Shown here piece by piece: positions 1 to 8,802 of a stretch of 64,000 nucleotides of DNA. The stretch covers positions 1-64,000 of the forward strand of contig NZ_JABZEE010000008.1 in NCBI RefSeq assembly GCF_013387495.1, in the 5' to 3' direction. How positions within the stretch are numbered: position 1 is the stretch's first letter; each line of letters opens with the position of its first letter. The notes under the pieces are model-generated. The model searched no databases. It saw only the letters and a list, made by a program, of their open reading frames with translations, and was not told the DNA's origin. Made by a program: the position numbers and the translations under genes. Source of the stretch: Streptomyces sp. PKU-EA00015. Its GTDB lineage: Bacteria > Actinomycetota > Actinomycetes > Streptomycetales > Streptomycetaceae.

Positions 1-4
1 GCGC

Positions 5-1396
5 ATGGCGGTGGCGTGGCGGGCGGGCCTCGCGGGGCCCGTCCCTGCCTTCGCCGGCGCAGCCGGCCTCGCGCTGCGCAGCCGGGCCGACGCGCCCCGG
101 GCGAGGCTGATCCGGGCGGGCGGGAGCTCCCGCACCCCCAAGGCGCCCAGCGGCGGCGGACCCCGCGGCCCCCGACGGCTGTACGAGCAGGCGCGGCGGG
201 CCTGGGACCGGCCCCTGACCGCGTACTACCTCATCCTCGGCAGCAGCCTTCTGGTCACGGTGCTCGGCCTCGTCATGGTCTACTCCGCGTCCATGATCCA
301 GGCGCTGGAGTACTCCCTCCCCGCCTCGTACTTCTTCCGGAAGCAGTTCGTCGCCGCCCTCATCGGCGCGGGACTGCTGCTCCTCGCCTCCCGCATGCCC
401 GTCAAGCTGCACCGCGCCCTGTCGTACCCCCTGCTGCTGGCCGCCGTGTTCCTGATGGTCCTCGTGCAGGTCCCCGGGATAGGGCATGCGGTCAACGGCA
501 ACCAGAACTGGATCTACCTCGGCGGCCCCTTCCAGCTCCAGCCCAGCGAGTTCGGCAAGCTCGCGCTCATCCTGTGGGGCGCCGACCTGCTCGCCCGCAA
601 GCAGGAAAGGCGGCTGCTGACCCAGTGGAAGCACCTGCTCGTCCCGCTCGTCCCCGTCGCGTTCCTGCTCCTCGGCCTGATCATGCTCGGCGGCGACATG
701 GGTACGGCGATCATCATGACCGCCATCCTGTTCGGCCTGCTGTGGCTCGCAGGGGCTCCCACGCGCCTGTTCACGGGGGTGCTCGGCATCGCCGTGTTCG
801 TCGGTCTGCTGCTGATCAGGACCAACGAGAACCGCATGTCACGGCTCGAGTGCATGGGCGCGACCGACCTCGGGCCCAAAGGCGAGTGCTGGCAGGCCGT
901 GCACGGCATCTATGCTCTTGCCTCCGGCGGATGGTTCGGTTCCGGTCTCGGTGCAAGTGTGGAAAAATGGGGCCAACTGCCCGAACCGCACACCGATTTC
1001 ATCTTCGCCGTCGCCGGGGAGGAACTGGGCCTCGCGGGGACGCTGTCGGTGCTCGCGTTGTTCGCGGCTCTAGGCTATGCGGGTATCCGCGTTGCCGGAC
1101 GCACGGAGGACCCCTTCGTGAGGTACGCAGCGGGAGGTGTGACCACCTGGATCACGGCCCAGGCCGTGGTCAACATCGGTGCGGTGCTCGGTCTGCTGCC
1201 GATCGCCGGCGTTCCGCTCCCGCTGTTCTCCTACGGCGGGTCGGCCCTGCTGCCGACGATGTTCGCCGTCGGGCTCCTGATCGCCTTCGCGCGACAGGAT
1301 CCCGCCGCGAAAGCGGCCCTGGCCATGCGGAGGCCCGGGGTGAGATGGAAGTCGATGAGACGGCGCGTCAAGAAGCGTCCGTCCGGAGAGCGGTGA
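5..1396 (+). CDS. ftsW: FtsW, SEDS-family peptidoglycan glycosyltransferase of the divisome
   Basis: SEDS-family polytopic membrane protein that polymerises lipid II at the division septum with its partner class B PBP. From the ATG at base 5 it is 463 residues, a normal length for Streptomyces FtsW, but a start before the window edge cannot be excluded. A basic cytoplasmic arm of about 70 residues precedes roughly ten hydrophobic segments. Family motifs seen include NQNWIYLGG, QPSEFGKLAL, GGDMGTA, the PEPHTDFIFAVAGEELG loop and the C-terminal PLPLFSYGGS. It ends 6 nt before murG, in the usual dcw order. Confidence 0.95.
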   Translation: MAVAWRAGLAGPVPAFAGAAGLALRSRADAPRARLIRAGGSSRTPKAPSGGGPRGPRRLYEQARRAWDRPLTAYYLILGSSLLVTVLGLVMVYSASMIQALEYSLPASYFFRKQFVAALIGAGLLLLASRMPVKLHRALSYPLLLAAVFLMVLVQVPGIGHAVNGNQNWIYLGGPFQLQPSEFGKLALILWGADLLARKQERRLLTQWKHLLVPLVPVAFLLLGLIMLGGDMGTAIIMTAILFGLLWLAGAPTRLFTGVLGIAVFVGLLLIRTNENRMSRLECMGATDLGPKGECWQAVHGIYALASGGWFGSGLGASVEKWGQLPEPHTDFIFAVAGEELGLAGTLSVLALFAALGYAGIRVAGRTEDPFVRYAAGGVTTWITAQAVVNIGAVLGLLPIAGVPLPLFSYGGSALLPTMFAVGLLIAFARQDPAAKAALAMRRPGVRWKSMRRRVKKRPSGER

Positions 1397-1402
1397 ATTT
1401 CG

Positions 1403-2497
1403 GTGCATGTCGTACTCGCCGGCGGGGGGACCGCCGGCCACATCGAGCCCGCGCTCGCCCTCGCGGACGCCCTGCGCAGGCAGGACCCGGCCGTGGGGAT
1501 CACAGCCCTCGGCACGGAGCGCGGACTCGAGACCAGGCTCGTCCCCGAGCGGGGTTACGAGTTGGCGCTCATCCCCGCCGTTCCGCTGCCGCGCAAGCCC
1601 ACCCCCGAGCTGATCACCGTCCCCGGACGGCTGCGCGGCACCATCAAGGCGGCCGAGCAGGTCCTGGAGCGCACCAAGGCCGACTGCGTCGTCGGCTTCG
1701 GCGGCTACGTCGCCCTGCCCGGCTACCTCGCGGCCAAGCGCCTCGGCGTGCCGATCGTCGTCCACGAGGCCAACGCCCGTCCCGGCCTCGCCAACAAGAT
1801 CGGCTCGCGGTACGCCGCGGGGGTCGCCGTCGCGACGCCCGACAGCAAGCTGCGCAACTCCCGCTACATCGGCATCCCGCTGCGCCACTCCATCGCGACC
1901 CTCGACCGCGCCCGGGTGCGCCCCGAGGCCCGCGCCGCCTTCGGTCTCGACCCCAACCTGCCGACGCTGCTGGTGTCCGGCGGCTCGCAGGGCGCCCGGC
2001 GCCTCAACGAGGTCATCCAGCAGATCGCTCCGGTGCTCCAGCGCTCCGGCATCCAGATCCTCCACGCGGTCGGTCCCAAGAACGAACTGCCGCACGTGGA
2101 CAACATGCCCGGGATGCCGCCCTATGTGCCGGTACCGTACGTGGACCGGATGGATCTCGCGTACGCCGCGGCCGACATGATGCTCTGCCGCGCGGGCGCG
2201 ATGACCGTCGCCGAACTCTCCGCCGTGGGCCTGCCCGCCGCGTACGTCCCGCTGCCGATCGGCAACGGCGAACAGCGGCTGAACGCCCAGCCGGTGGTGA
2301 AGGCGGGCGGTGGACTGCTGGTCGACGACGCCGAGCTGACCCCCGAGTGGGTCCAGGGCAACGTCCTCCCGGTGCTCGCCGATCCGCACCGGCTCTACGA
2401 GATGTCGCGCGCGGCCGCCGAGTTCGGCCGCCGGGACGCCGACGACCTCCTCGTCGGCATGGTGTACGAGGCGATTGCTGCACGCCGCCAGGCGTGA
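1403..2497 (+). CDS. murG: MurG, UDP-GlcNAc:lipid I N-acetylglucosaminyltransferase
   Basis: Adds GlcNAc to lipid I to make lipid II on the inner face of the membrane. The 364-residue protein begins at a GTG and has the N-terminal acceptor-site loop [10 protein letters not shown] (residues 7-16), a second glycine-rich loop GGSQGA, and the C-terminal donor-binding region with [16 protein letters not shown] and an NGEQRLNA segment. This is the GT28 two-Rossmann-domain layout. It lies between ftsW (6-nt gap) and ftsQ (13-nt gap) and is surely co-transcribed with them. Confidence 0.96.
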   Translation: MHVVLAGGGTAGHIEPALALADALRRQDPAVGITALGTERGLETRLVPERGYELALIPAVPLPRKPTPELITVPGRLRGTIKAAEQVLERTKADCVVGFGGYVALPGYLAAKRLGVPIVVHEANARPGLANKIGSRYAAGVAVATPDSKLRNSRYIGIPLRHSIATLDRARVRPEARAAFGLDPNLPTLLVSGGSQGARRLNEVIQQIAPVLQRSGIQILHAVGPKNELPHVDNMPGMPPYVPVPYVDRMDLAYAAADMMLCRAGAMTVAELSAVGLPAAYVPLPIGNGEQRLNAQPVVKAGGGLLVDDAELTPEWVQGNVLPVLADPHRLYEMSRAAAEFGRRDADDLLVGMVYEAIAARRQA

Positions 2498-2510
2498 GAA
2501 GGCAGGGAGC

Positions 2511-3326
2511 GTGGCCGGACCGACCACCGCCGAACGCGGTGCACGAAACCCCCGTGACGGATCCGCCGGGTCCGAGGGACCGGTCCGCCCGCCCCGCCCG
2601 GACGACGGCGCCGGCCGGTCACACAGGCCGGGCCCGCGCGCTCTCGCCGTCGCCGTCGCTGCCGTCCTCCTCGCCGGGGGTGCGATCTGGCTCCTGTACG
2701 GCTCGAAGTGGCTGCGTGCAGAGCACGTGTCGACCACCGGCACCCAGGTGCTCACAGCCCAGCAGGTGGAGGAGGCGGCGGCGGTGCCTCTCGGCGCCCC
2801 GCTGATCGCCGTCGACACGGACGCCGTCGAGGCGCGGCTGCTGCGCGAACTGCCCCGCATCGACACGGTCGAGGTCGTGCGGTCGTGGCCGCACGGAATC
2901 GGTCTGAAGGTGACCGAGCGGCGACCGGTCCTGGTGGTCGAAAAGGGCGGAAAGTTCATCGAAGTGGACGCCGAGAGTGTCCGGTTCGCCACCGTCGAGA
3001 CGGCCCCGAAGGGTGTCCCTCGACTGGAGTTGGCGACGGCTGCGTCCCCGAGCCTGCAGCGTTTCGGGGCCGACCGGCTGCTCGCGGAGGCCGTACGGGT
3101 CCGGGGCGATCTGCCCCACCGGGTCGCCCGCGACCTGACCACCCTCAAGGTGCGGTCATACGATCACATCTCCCTTGAGCTCAAGGGGGATCGGACCGTG
3201 GTGTGGGGCAGCGCCGAGGACGGCGAGGCGAAGGCTCGCACACTCGTGGCGCTGATGAAAGCAGCGCCCGCCGCACGCCACTTCGACGTGAGCGCCCCCA
3301 CCGCCCCTGCGGTATCCGGGAGTTGA
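2511..3326 (+). CDS. ftsQ: FtsQ, POTRA-domain divisome protein
   Basis: Bitopic division protein of 271 residues. A Gly/Arg/Pro-rich cytoplasmic tail of about 40 residues is followed by one membrane span (LAVAVAAVLLAGGAIWLLY), then a POTRA domain beginning near LRAEHVSTTGTQVLTAQQV and a beta domain. I chose the GTG at 2511 because GGCAGGGA sits just upstream and it follows the murG stop by 13 nt; an ATG at 2475 would overlap murG. FtsQ recruits FtsL/FtsB and sits between murG and ftsZ, as in other Streptomyces. Confidence 0.93.
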   Translation: MAGPTTAERGARNPRDGSAGSEGPVRPPRPDDGAGRSHRPGPRALAVAVAAVLLAGGAIWLLYGSKWLRAEHVSTTGTQVLTAQQVEEAAAVPLGAPLIAVDTDAVEARLLRELPRIDTVEVVRSWPHGIGLKVTERRPVLVVEKGGKFIEVDAESVRFATVETAPKGVPRLELATAASPSLQRFGADRLLAEAVRVRGDLPHRVARDLTTLKVRSYDHISLELKGDRTVVWGSAEDGEAKARTLVALMKAAPAARHFDVSAPTAPAVSGS

Positions 3327-3610
3327 CGCGCATATGTGCAGGCCAGCACCCTGGTTGGTCATGGCTGCGCGTGATCACATAGGGTGAAAAGAAAAACGGG
3401 AGGTTCGGCGTGTTCGTTGAACGTGCGCCACTTGTCGACTTAGTGTCCTGTTCGGAAGAGTCAAGGGAACAGACACACTGGTAACCCTAAACTTCACCGT
3501 TAGGGTTCGGGTCGGCAGCAGGCTGGTCGGGCCGTCCCCATTCGACATCAGTCGTCGCAGCGCAGCCCCGCGAGGCGGCGACACGTAAATCGAGGCGAGA
3601 GGCCTTCGAC
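3327..3610. promoter_or_regulatory. ftsQ-ftsZ intergenic promoter region with an inverted repeat
   Basis: This 284-nt gap is unusually AT-rich for the window and contains no plausible gene. It holds a perfect dyad with arms AACCCTAA (3483-3490) and TTAGGGTT (3500-3507) separated by 9 nt. Streptomyces ftsZ is known to have several promoters in this gap, including a sporulation-linked one; which bases serve as the -10 and -35 elements here cannot be fixed by eye. The ftsZ GTG has only a modest ribosome binding site (GAGAGG) upstream. Confidence 0.6.
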
Positions 3611-4813
3611 GTGGCAGCACCGCAGAACTACCTCGCAGTCATCAAGGTCATCGGTGTCGGCGGCGGTGGTGTCAATGCCATCAACCGAATGATCGAGGTC
3701 GGTCTCAAGGGCGTCGAGTTCATCGCGATCAATACGGACGCGCAAGCGCTGTTGATGAGCGACGCCGACGTCAAGCTCGACGTGGGCCGTGAACTCACCC
3801 GAGGCCTCGGCGCCGGAGCCAACCCGGCAGTCGGTCGCAAGGCGGCAGAGGACCACCGCGAGGAGATCGAGGAGGTCCTCAAGGGGGCCGACATGGTCTT
3901 CGTCACCGCGGGCGAGGGCGGCGGCACCGGCACCGGCGGCGCGCCCGTCGTGGCCAACATCGCCCGCTCGCTCGGCGCCCTGACCATCGGCGTCGTCACC
4001 CGCCCCTTCACCTTCGAGGGCCGCAGGCGCGCGAACCAGGCGGAGGACGGCATCGCCGAGCTCCGCGAAGAGGTGGACACCCTCATCGTCATCCCCAACG
4101 ACCGGCTGCTGTCCATCTCGGACCGTCAGGTGAGCGTCCTCGACGCGTTCAAGTCCGCGGACCAGGTGCTGCTGTCGGGTGTCCAGGGCATCACCGACCT
4201 CATCACCACCCCGGGTCTGATCAACCTCGACTTCGCCGACGTCAAGTCCGTGATGTCGGAGGCCGGATCGGCGCTCATGGGCATCGGCTCGGCCCGCGGT
4301 GACGACCGCGCGGTGGCCGCGGCGGAGATGGCGATCTCCTCGCCGCTGCTGGAGGCGTCCATCGACGGCGCCCGCGGCGTGCTGCTGTCCATCTCCGGCG
4401 GTAGCGACCTCGGCCTCTTCGAGATCAACGAGGCCGCCCAGCTGGTGAGCGAGGCCGCCCACCCCGAGGCGAACATCATCTTCGGCGCCGTCATCGACGA
4501 CGCCCTGGGCGACGAGGTCCGCGTGACCGTCATCGCGGCCGGCTTCGACGGCGGTCAGCCCCCGGCCCGCCGGGAGAACGTGATCGGCTCCGCGTCCGCC
4601 AAGCGCGAGGAGCCCGCCGCCTCGCAGCGCACCGAGAGCTCGCGCCCGGCGAGCGGCCTCGGCACCGTGCCCGTACGCGAGGAGCCCCAGGTCCCCGCCG
4701 AGCCGGCCCCCGTGGCGCAGGACCTCACGGCGCCGGCCTCGCCGCAGGTGCCCTCGGCCCGTCCGTACGACACCCAGGCCGAAGAGCTGGATGTTCCGGA
4801 CTTCCTGAAGTGA
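3611..4813 (+). CDS. ftsZ: FtsZ, tubulin-like cell division GTPase
   Basis: Forms the Z ring. The 400-residue protein carries the tubulin signature GGGTGTGG at residues 103-110, the phosphate and ribose loops (GVGGGGVNA near 16-24, AINTD near 39-43), and the T7 synergy loop around [12 protein letters not shown] disordered Pro/Glu-rich linker leads to the conserved C-terminal peptide DVPDFLK, which in actinobacteria binds SepF. It starts at GTG and its TGA overlaps the next start by 4 nt, so pgeF translation is coupled to it. Confidence 0.98.
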   Translation: MAAPQNYLAVIKVIGVGGGGVNAINRMIEVGLKGVEFIAINTDAQALLMSDADVKLDVGRELTRGLGAGANPAVGRKAAEDHREEIEEVLKGADMVFVTAGEGGGTGTGGAPVVANIARSLGALTIGVVTRPFTFEGRRRANQAEDGIAELREEVDTLIVIPNDRLLSISDRQVSVLDAFKSADQVLLSGVQGITDLITTPGLINLDFADVKSVMSEAGSALMGIGSARGDDRAVAAAEMAISSPLLEASIDGARGVLLSISGGSDLGLFEINEAAQLVSEAAHPEANIIFGAVIDDALGDEVRVTVIAAGFDGGQPPARRENVIGSASAKREEPAASQRTESSRPASGLGTVPVREEPQVPAEPAPVAQDLTAPASPQVPSARPYDTQAEELDVPDFLK

Positions 4814-5574
4814 CAGTGCAGCACGACGCGATAGACGAGAGCGGCGCGCACTTCGCCTTCACCGACAGGTGGGGCGGGGTGAGCGCCGTTCCGTACGAGG
4901 AGCTCAACCTCGGCGGCGCGGTCGGCGACGACCCCGAGGCCGTGCGGACCAACCGCGCGATCGCCGCGAGGGCACTCGGGCTCGACCCGGCCGGGGTCGT
5001 CTGGATGAACCAGGTCCACGGCAGGGACGTGGCCCGGGTCGACGCACCCTGGGGGGACGCGGAGATCCCGCCGGTTGACGGTGTGGTCACCGCCCGGCGC
5101 GGACTCGCCCTCGCGGTGCTCACCGCCGACTGCACCCCCGTTCTGCTCGCCGACCCGGTCGCGGGCGTCGTGGGCGCGGCGCACGCGGGCCGGCCCGGAA
5201 CGGTCGCCGGCGTCGTGCCCGCGACCGTCGAGGCGATGGTCTCGCTCGGCGCCGAACCGGAACGGATCATTGCCCGCACCGGACCTGCCGTATGCGGTCG
5301 TTGCTACGAAGTACCCGAGCAGATGCGGGCAGAAGTGGCCGAAGCGGAACCCGCCGCCTGGTCCGAGACCAGCTGGGGCACCCCGGCCGTCGACGTCACC
5401 GCCGCGGTGCACGCCCAGCTGACCGCACTCGGAGTGAGGGACCTGCGCGGATCGCGGGTCTGCACCCTCGAGTCGCGCGACCACTACTCGTACCGCCGTG
5501 ACCGGACCACCGGACGGCTCGCCGGATACGTCTGGCTCGAGGGCGGGGAAGAAGAGGACCGGGAACAGGCATGA
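4810..5574 (+). CDS. pgeF: PgeF/YfiH (YlmD) family, peptidoglycan editing factor or purine nucleoside-active multicopper-like enzyme
   Basis: A 254-residue member of the DUF152/laccase-domain family. The metal-site residues are visible: His70 in MNQVHGRDV, Cys108 in TADCTPV and His125 in AAHAG, plus the closing [16 protein letters not shown] block. Known members act as peptidoglycan editing factors and show purine nucleoside phosphorylase or deaminase activity; the role in Streptomyces is inferred. The start is the GTG overlapping the ftsZ stop (GTGA); a second in-frame GTG two codons later is possible. This place between ftsZ and yggS is conserved. Confidence 0.88.
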   Translation: MTVQHDAIDESGAHFAFTDRWGGVSAVPYEELNLGGAVGDDPEAVRTNRAIAARALGLDPAGVVWMNQVHGRDVARVDAPWGDAEIPPVDGVVTARRGLALAVLTADCTPVLLADPVAGVVGAAHAGRPGTVAGVVPATVEAMVSLGAEPERIIARTGPAVCGRCYEVPEQMRAEVAEAEPAAWSETSWGTPAVDVTAAVHAQLTALGVRDLRGSRVCTLESRDHYSYRRDRTTGRLAGYVWLEGGEEEDREQA

Positions 5575-6290
5575 CGGACCGCAGAACCGAACTCGCCGCG
5601 AATCTCGCGAAGGTGGAGGAACGGATCGCCGCCGCCTGCGCGGCCGCCGGCCGCAAGCGCGAGGAGGTGACCCTCATCGTGGTCACCAAGACCTACCCGG
5701 CCAGTGATGTTCGCCTTCTCCATGAACTGGGCGTGCGTCATGTGGCGGAGAACCGTGACCAGGACGCGGCGCCGAAGGCCGCCGCCTGTGCGGATCTGAA
5801 CCTGCACTGGCACTTCGTGGGTCAGTTGCAGACCAACAAGGTCCGTTCTGTGGCGGGTTATGCCGATGTCGTGCAGTCTGTCGACCGGCTCAAGCTCGTT
5901 TCCGCCCTGTCGGCGGCCGCCGTGCGCGCCGAGCGCGAACTCGGCTGCCTCGTGCAGGTGGCGCTGGACGCCGAGTCGCAGCAGCAGGGCGCCCGGGGCG
6001 GCGTCGCGCCGGACGGCGTCGAGGGGTTGGCGGCGGCGATCGCGGACTCACCAGGACTGCGGCTCGACGGACTGATGACCGTCGCGCCGCTCGCCGGACC
6101 GTACGCGGGACGGCAACAGGCGGCGTTCGAGCGGCTGATGGAATTGTCATCCGGCCTGCGCGTGGCCCATCCGGCTGCGAACATGGTGTCAGCAGGCATG
6201 AGTGCGGACCTCGAACAGGCCGTGGCGGCCGGAGCGACACATGTGCGCGTCGGTACGGCGGTACTCGGAGTCCGACCCAGGCTCGGGTAA
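5571..6290 (+). CDS. YggS/YlmE family PLP homeostasis protein
   Basis: A 239-residue single-domain PLP-binding protein with an alanine racemase N-terminal-like TIM barrel. The PLP lysine is Lys40 in VVTKTYP. Other family marks are the GVRHVAENRDQDA block, HFVGQLQTNK and the closing RVGTAVLG phosphate-binding loop. These proteins control cellular PLP vitamer levels and are not racemases. The canonical GENRVQ motif is here AENRDQD, a minor change. The ATG overlaps the pgeF stop by 4 nt. Confidence 0.92.
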   Translation: MTDRRTELAANLAKVEERIAAACAAAGRKREEVTLIVVTKTYPASDVRLLHELGVRHVAENRDQDAAPKAAACADLNLHWHFVGQLQTNKVRSVAGYADVVQSVDRLKLVSALSAAAVRAERELGCLVQVALDAESQQQGARGGVAPDGVEGLAAAIADSPGLRLDGLMTVAPLAGPYAGRQQAAFERLMELSSGLRVAHPAANMVSAGMSADLEQAVAAGATHVRVGTAVLGVRPRLG

Positions 6291-6414
6291 CGTCGCGAAG
6301 CAAGTCGGACCACAGTAGAAAATATGGTCATTCCCGCCCATAGCGGGCTGACCCAGTGGATCGTGGGCACTTGGTGACGCAAGCCGATCCACCACAGAGC
6401 GGAGGACTCAGAGA

Positions 6415-7020
6415 ATGGCCGGCGCGATGCGCAAGATGGCGGTCTACCTCGGCCTCGTGGAGGACGATGGGTACGACGGCCGGGGCTTCGACCCCGATGA
6501 CGACTTCGAACCCGAGCCGGAGCCGGAGCGGGAGCACCGGCGGCACCAGCCCCCGCACCAGGTCGAGCGGGAGGAACCGGTCCGGGTGACGGTGCCGCCC
6601 GCCCAGCGCGAGCCCGCCCCCCTGCCTGTCGAGAGCGGACGCCCGGCGCGTATCGCGCCCGTGGCATCCATCACACCCGAACGTCCGAACCTGGAGAAGA
6701 ACGCACCGGTGATCATGCCCAAGGTCGTGTCCGAGCGGGAGCCCTACCGCATCACCACGCTGCACCCACGGACCTACAACGAGGCCCGTACCATCGGGGA
6801 ACACTTCCGCGAGGGCACGCCTGTGATCATGAATCTGACGGAGATGGACGACACCGACGCGAAGCGACTTGTCGACTTTGCCGCGGGTCTCGTCTTCGGT
6901 CTGCATGGCAGCATTGAGAGGGTGACGCAGAAGGTGTTCCTGTTGTCTCCTGCTAACGTCGATGTCACGGCGGAGGACAAGGCCCGCATCGCAGAGGGCG
7001 GATTCTTCAACCAGAGCTGA
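6415..7020 (+). CDS. sepF: SepF, FtsZ membrane anchor and divisome protein
   Basis: A 201-residue protein with an N-terminal amphipathic segment ([14 protein letters not shown]), a charged Pro/Glu/Arg-rich linker from about 20 to 95, and a C-terminal SepF fold with [19 protein letters not shown], the glycine/hydrophobic core and the [12 protein letters not shown] strand. SepF binds the FtsZ C-terminal tail and tethers it to the membrane, replacing FtsA and ZipA in actinobacteria. GGAGG lies 7-12 nt upstream. A 124-nt gap after yggS could hold its own promoter; it contains an AT-rich stretch around 6316-6326. Confidence 0.95.
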   Translation: MAGAMRKMAVYLGLVEDDGYDGRGFDPDDDFEPEPEPEREHRRHQPPHQVEREEPVRVTVPPAQREPAPLPVESGRPARIAPVASITPERPNLEKNAPVIMPKVVSEREPYRITTLHPRTYNEARTIGEHFREGTPVIMNLTEMDDTDAKRLVDFAAGLVFGLHGSIERVTQKVFLLSPANVDVTAEDKARIAEGGFFNQS

Positions 7021-7089
7021 GAACGACACCGGGAACGACCCGGCCGAGAGGCCGGCTGAGATGGGATCCAGGGGAGAGGGAAGCGCGGG

Positions 7090-7386
7090 ATGAGCGTCGC
7101 ACTACAGGTGGTCTACATCGCGCTGATGTGCTTCCTCGTTGTCCTGATCTTCCGGCTTGTCATGGACTACGTCTTCCAGTTCGCCCGTTCATGGCAACCC
7201 GGTAAGGCGATGGTGGTCGTTCTGGAGGCCACCTACACTGTCACCGATCCACCGCTCAAGCTTCTGCGGCGGTTCATTCCGCCGTTGCGTCTCGGGGGCG
7301 TGGCACTCGACCTGTCCTTCTTCGTTCTGATGATCATCGTCTACATCCTGATCTCCATCGTTCGTGGAGTGGGGAACTCGATGTGA
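7090..7386 (+). CDS. YggT family membrane protein
   Basis: A 98-residue protein with two hydrophobic helices (about 4-25 and 76-94) joined by the conserved segment TYTVTDPPLKLLRRFIPP, which defines the YggT family. It is usually found between sepF and divIVA in Gram-positive bacteria and is thought to help divisome or membrane organisation; no enzymatic activity is known. GGGAGAGGG at 7072-7080 serves as the ribosome binding site. Confidence 0.9.
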   Translation: MSVALQVVYIALMCFLVVLIFRLVMDYVFQFARSWQPGKAMVVVLEATYTVTDPPLKLLRRFIPPLRLGGVALDLSFFVLMIIVYILISIVRGVGNSM

Positions 7387-7435
7387 GCGATACGGTCCTG
7401 CCGACTGCCGACGACTACGTAGAGGTGAAGAAGAG

Positions 7436-8521
7436 ATGCCGCTGACCCCCGAGGACGTGCGGAACAAGCAGTTCACAACCGTCCGCCTCCGAGAAGGCTA
7501 TGACGAGGACGAGGTCGATGCCTTTCTCGATGAGGTCGAGGCCGAACTGACCCGCCTGCTCCGCGAGAACGAGGACCTGCGCGCCAAGCTGGCCGCGGCG
7601 ACCCGTGCGGCGGCGCAGAACCAGCAGCAGCAGGGCATGCGCAAGCCGCCGGAGCCGCAGGACGGCCGCGGTCCCGGCGCGCCTGTGCCCGCCGCCATAT
7701 CCGGACCGCCGGTCCAGCAGCAGCCCCCGCAGATGGGTCCCCCCCAGCTGCCCGGTGGTGCGCCTCAGCTGCCGGCCGGTCCGAGCCACGGCGGCCCCCA
7801 GGGTCCCGGCGGCCCGATGGGCCCCGGCCCGATGCAGGGCGGTCCCATGGGTGGCCCGATGGGCGGCCCCATGGGCGGTCACGGCGGCCCGCAGGGCGGC
7901 CCGATGGGTCAGGGCCCCGGCGGCGACAGCGCCGCGCGTGTGCTCTCGCTCGCCCAGCAGACCGCCGACCAGGCGATCGCCGAGGCCCGTTCCGAGGCCA
8001 ACAAGATCGTCGGAGAGGCGCGTTCGCGTGCCGAGGGTCTCGAGCGTGACGCCCGGGCCAAGGCCGACGCCCTCGAGCGGGACGCCCAGGAGAAGCACCG
8101 CGTGGCGATGGGCTCGCTGGAGTCCGCGCGCGCCACGCTGGAGCGCAAGGTCGAGGACCTGCGGGGCTTCGAGCGCGAGTACCGCACGCGTCTGAAGTCG
8201 TACCTGGAGAGCCAGCTGCGTCAGCTGGAGACCCAGTCCGACGACTCGCTGGCGCCGCCGCGCACTCCGGCGGCCGCGTCGCTGCCGCCGTCCCCGGCGC
8301 CCTCCATGGCCCCGGCCGGTGCGAGCGCGCCGTCCTACGGCGGCAACCAGACGATGGGCGGCCACGGCCCGTCGCCGTCGGGCCCGTCGTACGGCGGTCA
8401 GCAGCAGATGTCGCCGGCGATGACCCAGCCGATGGCACCGGTGCGGCCGCAGGCGCCGCAGCCGATGCAGCAGGCGCCGTCGCCGATGCGGGGCTTCCTG
8501 ATCGACGAGGACGACAACTGA
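7436..8521 (+). CDS. divIVA: DivIVA (Wag31), polar growth coiled-coil protein
   Basis: Essential tip-growth organiser in Streptomyces. The 361-residue protein has the DivIVA N-terminal lipid-binding domain (MPLTPEDVRNKQFTTVRLREGYDEDEVDAFL), a first coiled coil to about 60, a low-complexity Pro/Gln/Gly/Met-rich segment (about 75-165) with repeated GGPMGGPM units, a second coiled coil from about 170 to 265 rich in Glu/Arg/Ala, and a Pro/Ser/Met-rich tail. I start at the ATG at 7436, which follows GAGG and matches the family N-terminus. A strong terminator follows. Confidence 0.96.
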   Translation: MPLTPEDVRNKQFTTVRLREGYDEDEVDAFLDEVEAELTRLLRENEDLRAKLAAATRAAAQNQQQQGMRKPPEPQDGRGPGAPVPAAISGPPVQQQPPQMGPPQLPGGAPQLPAGPSHGGPQGPGGPMGPGPMQGGPMGGPMGGPMGGHGGPQGGPMGQGPGGDSAARVLSLAQQTADQAIAEARSEANKIVGEARSRAEGLERDARAKADALERDAQEKHRVAMGSLESARATLERKVEDLRGFEREYRTRLKSYLESQLRQLETQSDDSLAPPRTPAAASLPPSPAPSMAPAGASAPSYGGNQTMGGHGPSPSGPSYGGQQQMSPAMTQPMAPVRPQAPQPMQQAPSPMRGFLIDEDDN

Positions 8522-8563
8522 CGGGGTTGCGCGCGCAGCGCGCGTAGCCGTCGGCAGACTGCG

Positions 8564-8606
8564 GGGCCGGGCCCGGAGTGCGTATGCGCTCCGGGCCCGG
8601 CCCTTT
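8564..8606 (+). terminator. Intrinsic terminator after divIVA
   Basis: Perfect 15-nt arms (8564-8578 and 8589-8603) extend inward by about three more pairs to a GTAT loop, followed by TTT. It closes the division gene cluster 43 nt after the divIVA stop. Confidence 0.85.
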
Positions 8607-8681
8607 GCGTGTGTGCTGTGCGGCCCGTCCGGGGACCGGTGCGAAGGGCGCGGTACGCGGTCCGGGGCGGGGTACTGCTCG

Positions 8682-8698
8682 CGGCCGCCAGGCCGTAG
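8682..8698. repeat. Dispersed hairpin repeat, GGCC-GCCA-GGCC type
   Basis: A small hairpin with core CGGCC, loop GCCA and GGCCG. The same core recurs in the trpM-trpB spacer at 51041-51058 and 51139-51154. It is non-coding in all three places. Confidence 0.5.
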
Positions 8699-8753
8699 GG
8701 GAGCGGGATCCCCCGGAGCCCGACCCCGGCCCCAGGCGCGGAGCCGCCGGAAA

Positions 8754-8791
8754 CGACGGGGCCCGGCAGCTTGCGCTGCCGGGCCCCGTCG
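8754..8791 (-). terminator. Intrinsic terminator after ileS
   Basis: A perfect 17-bp stem (8754-8770 with 8775-8791) around the 4-nt loop TTGC, starting 11 nt beyond the ileS stop codon on the minus strand. No clear U-tract follows, which is normal for high-GC actinobacteria. Confidence 0.8.
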
Positions 8792-8802
8792 CGCGCCGCG
8801 CG

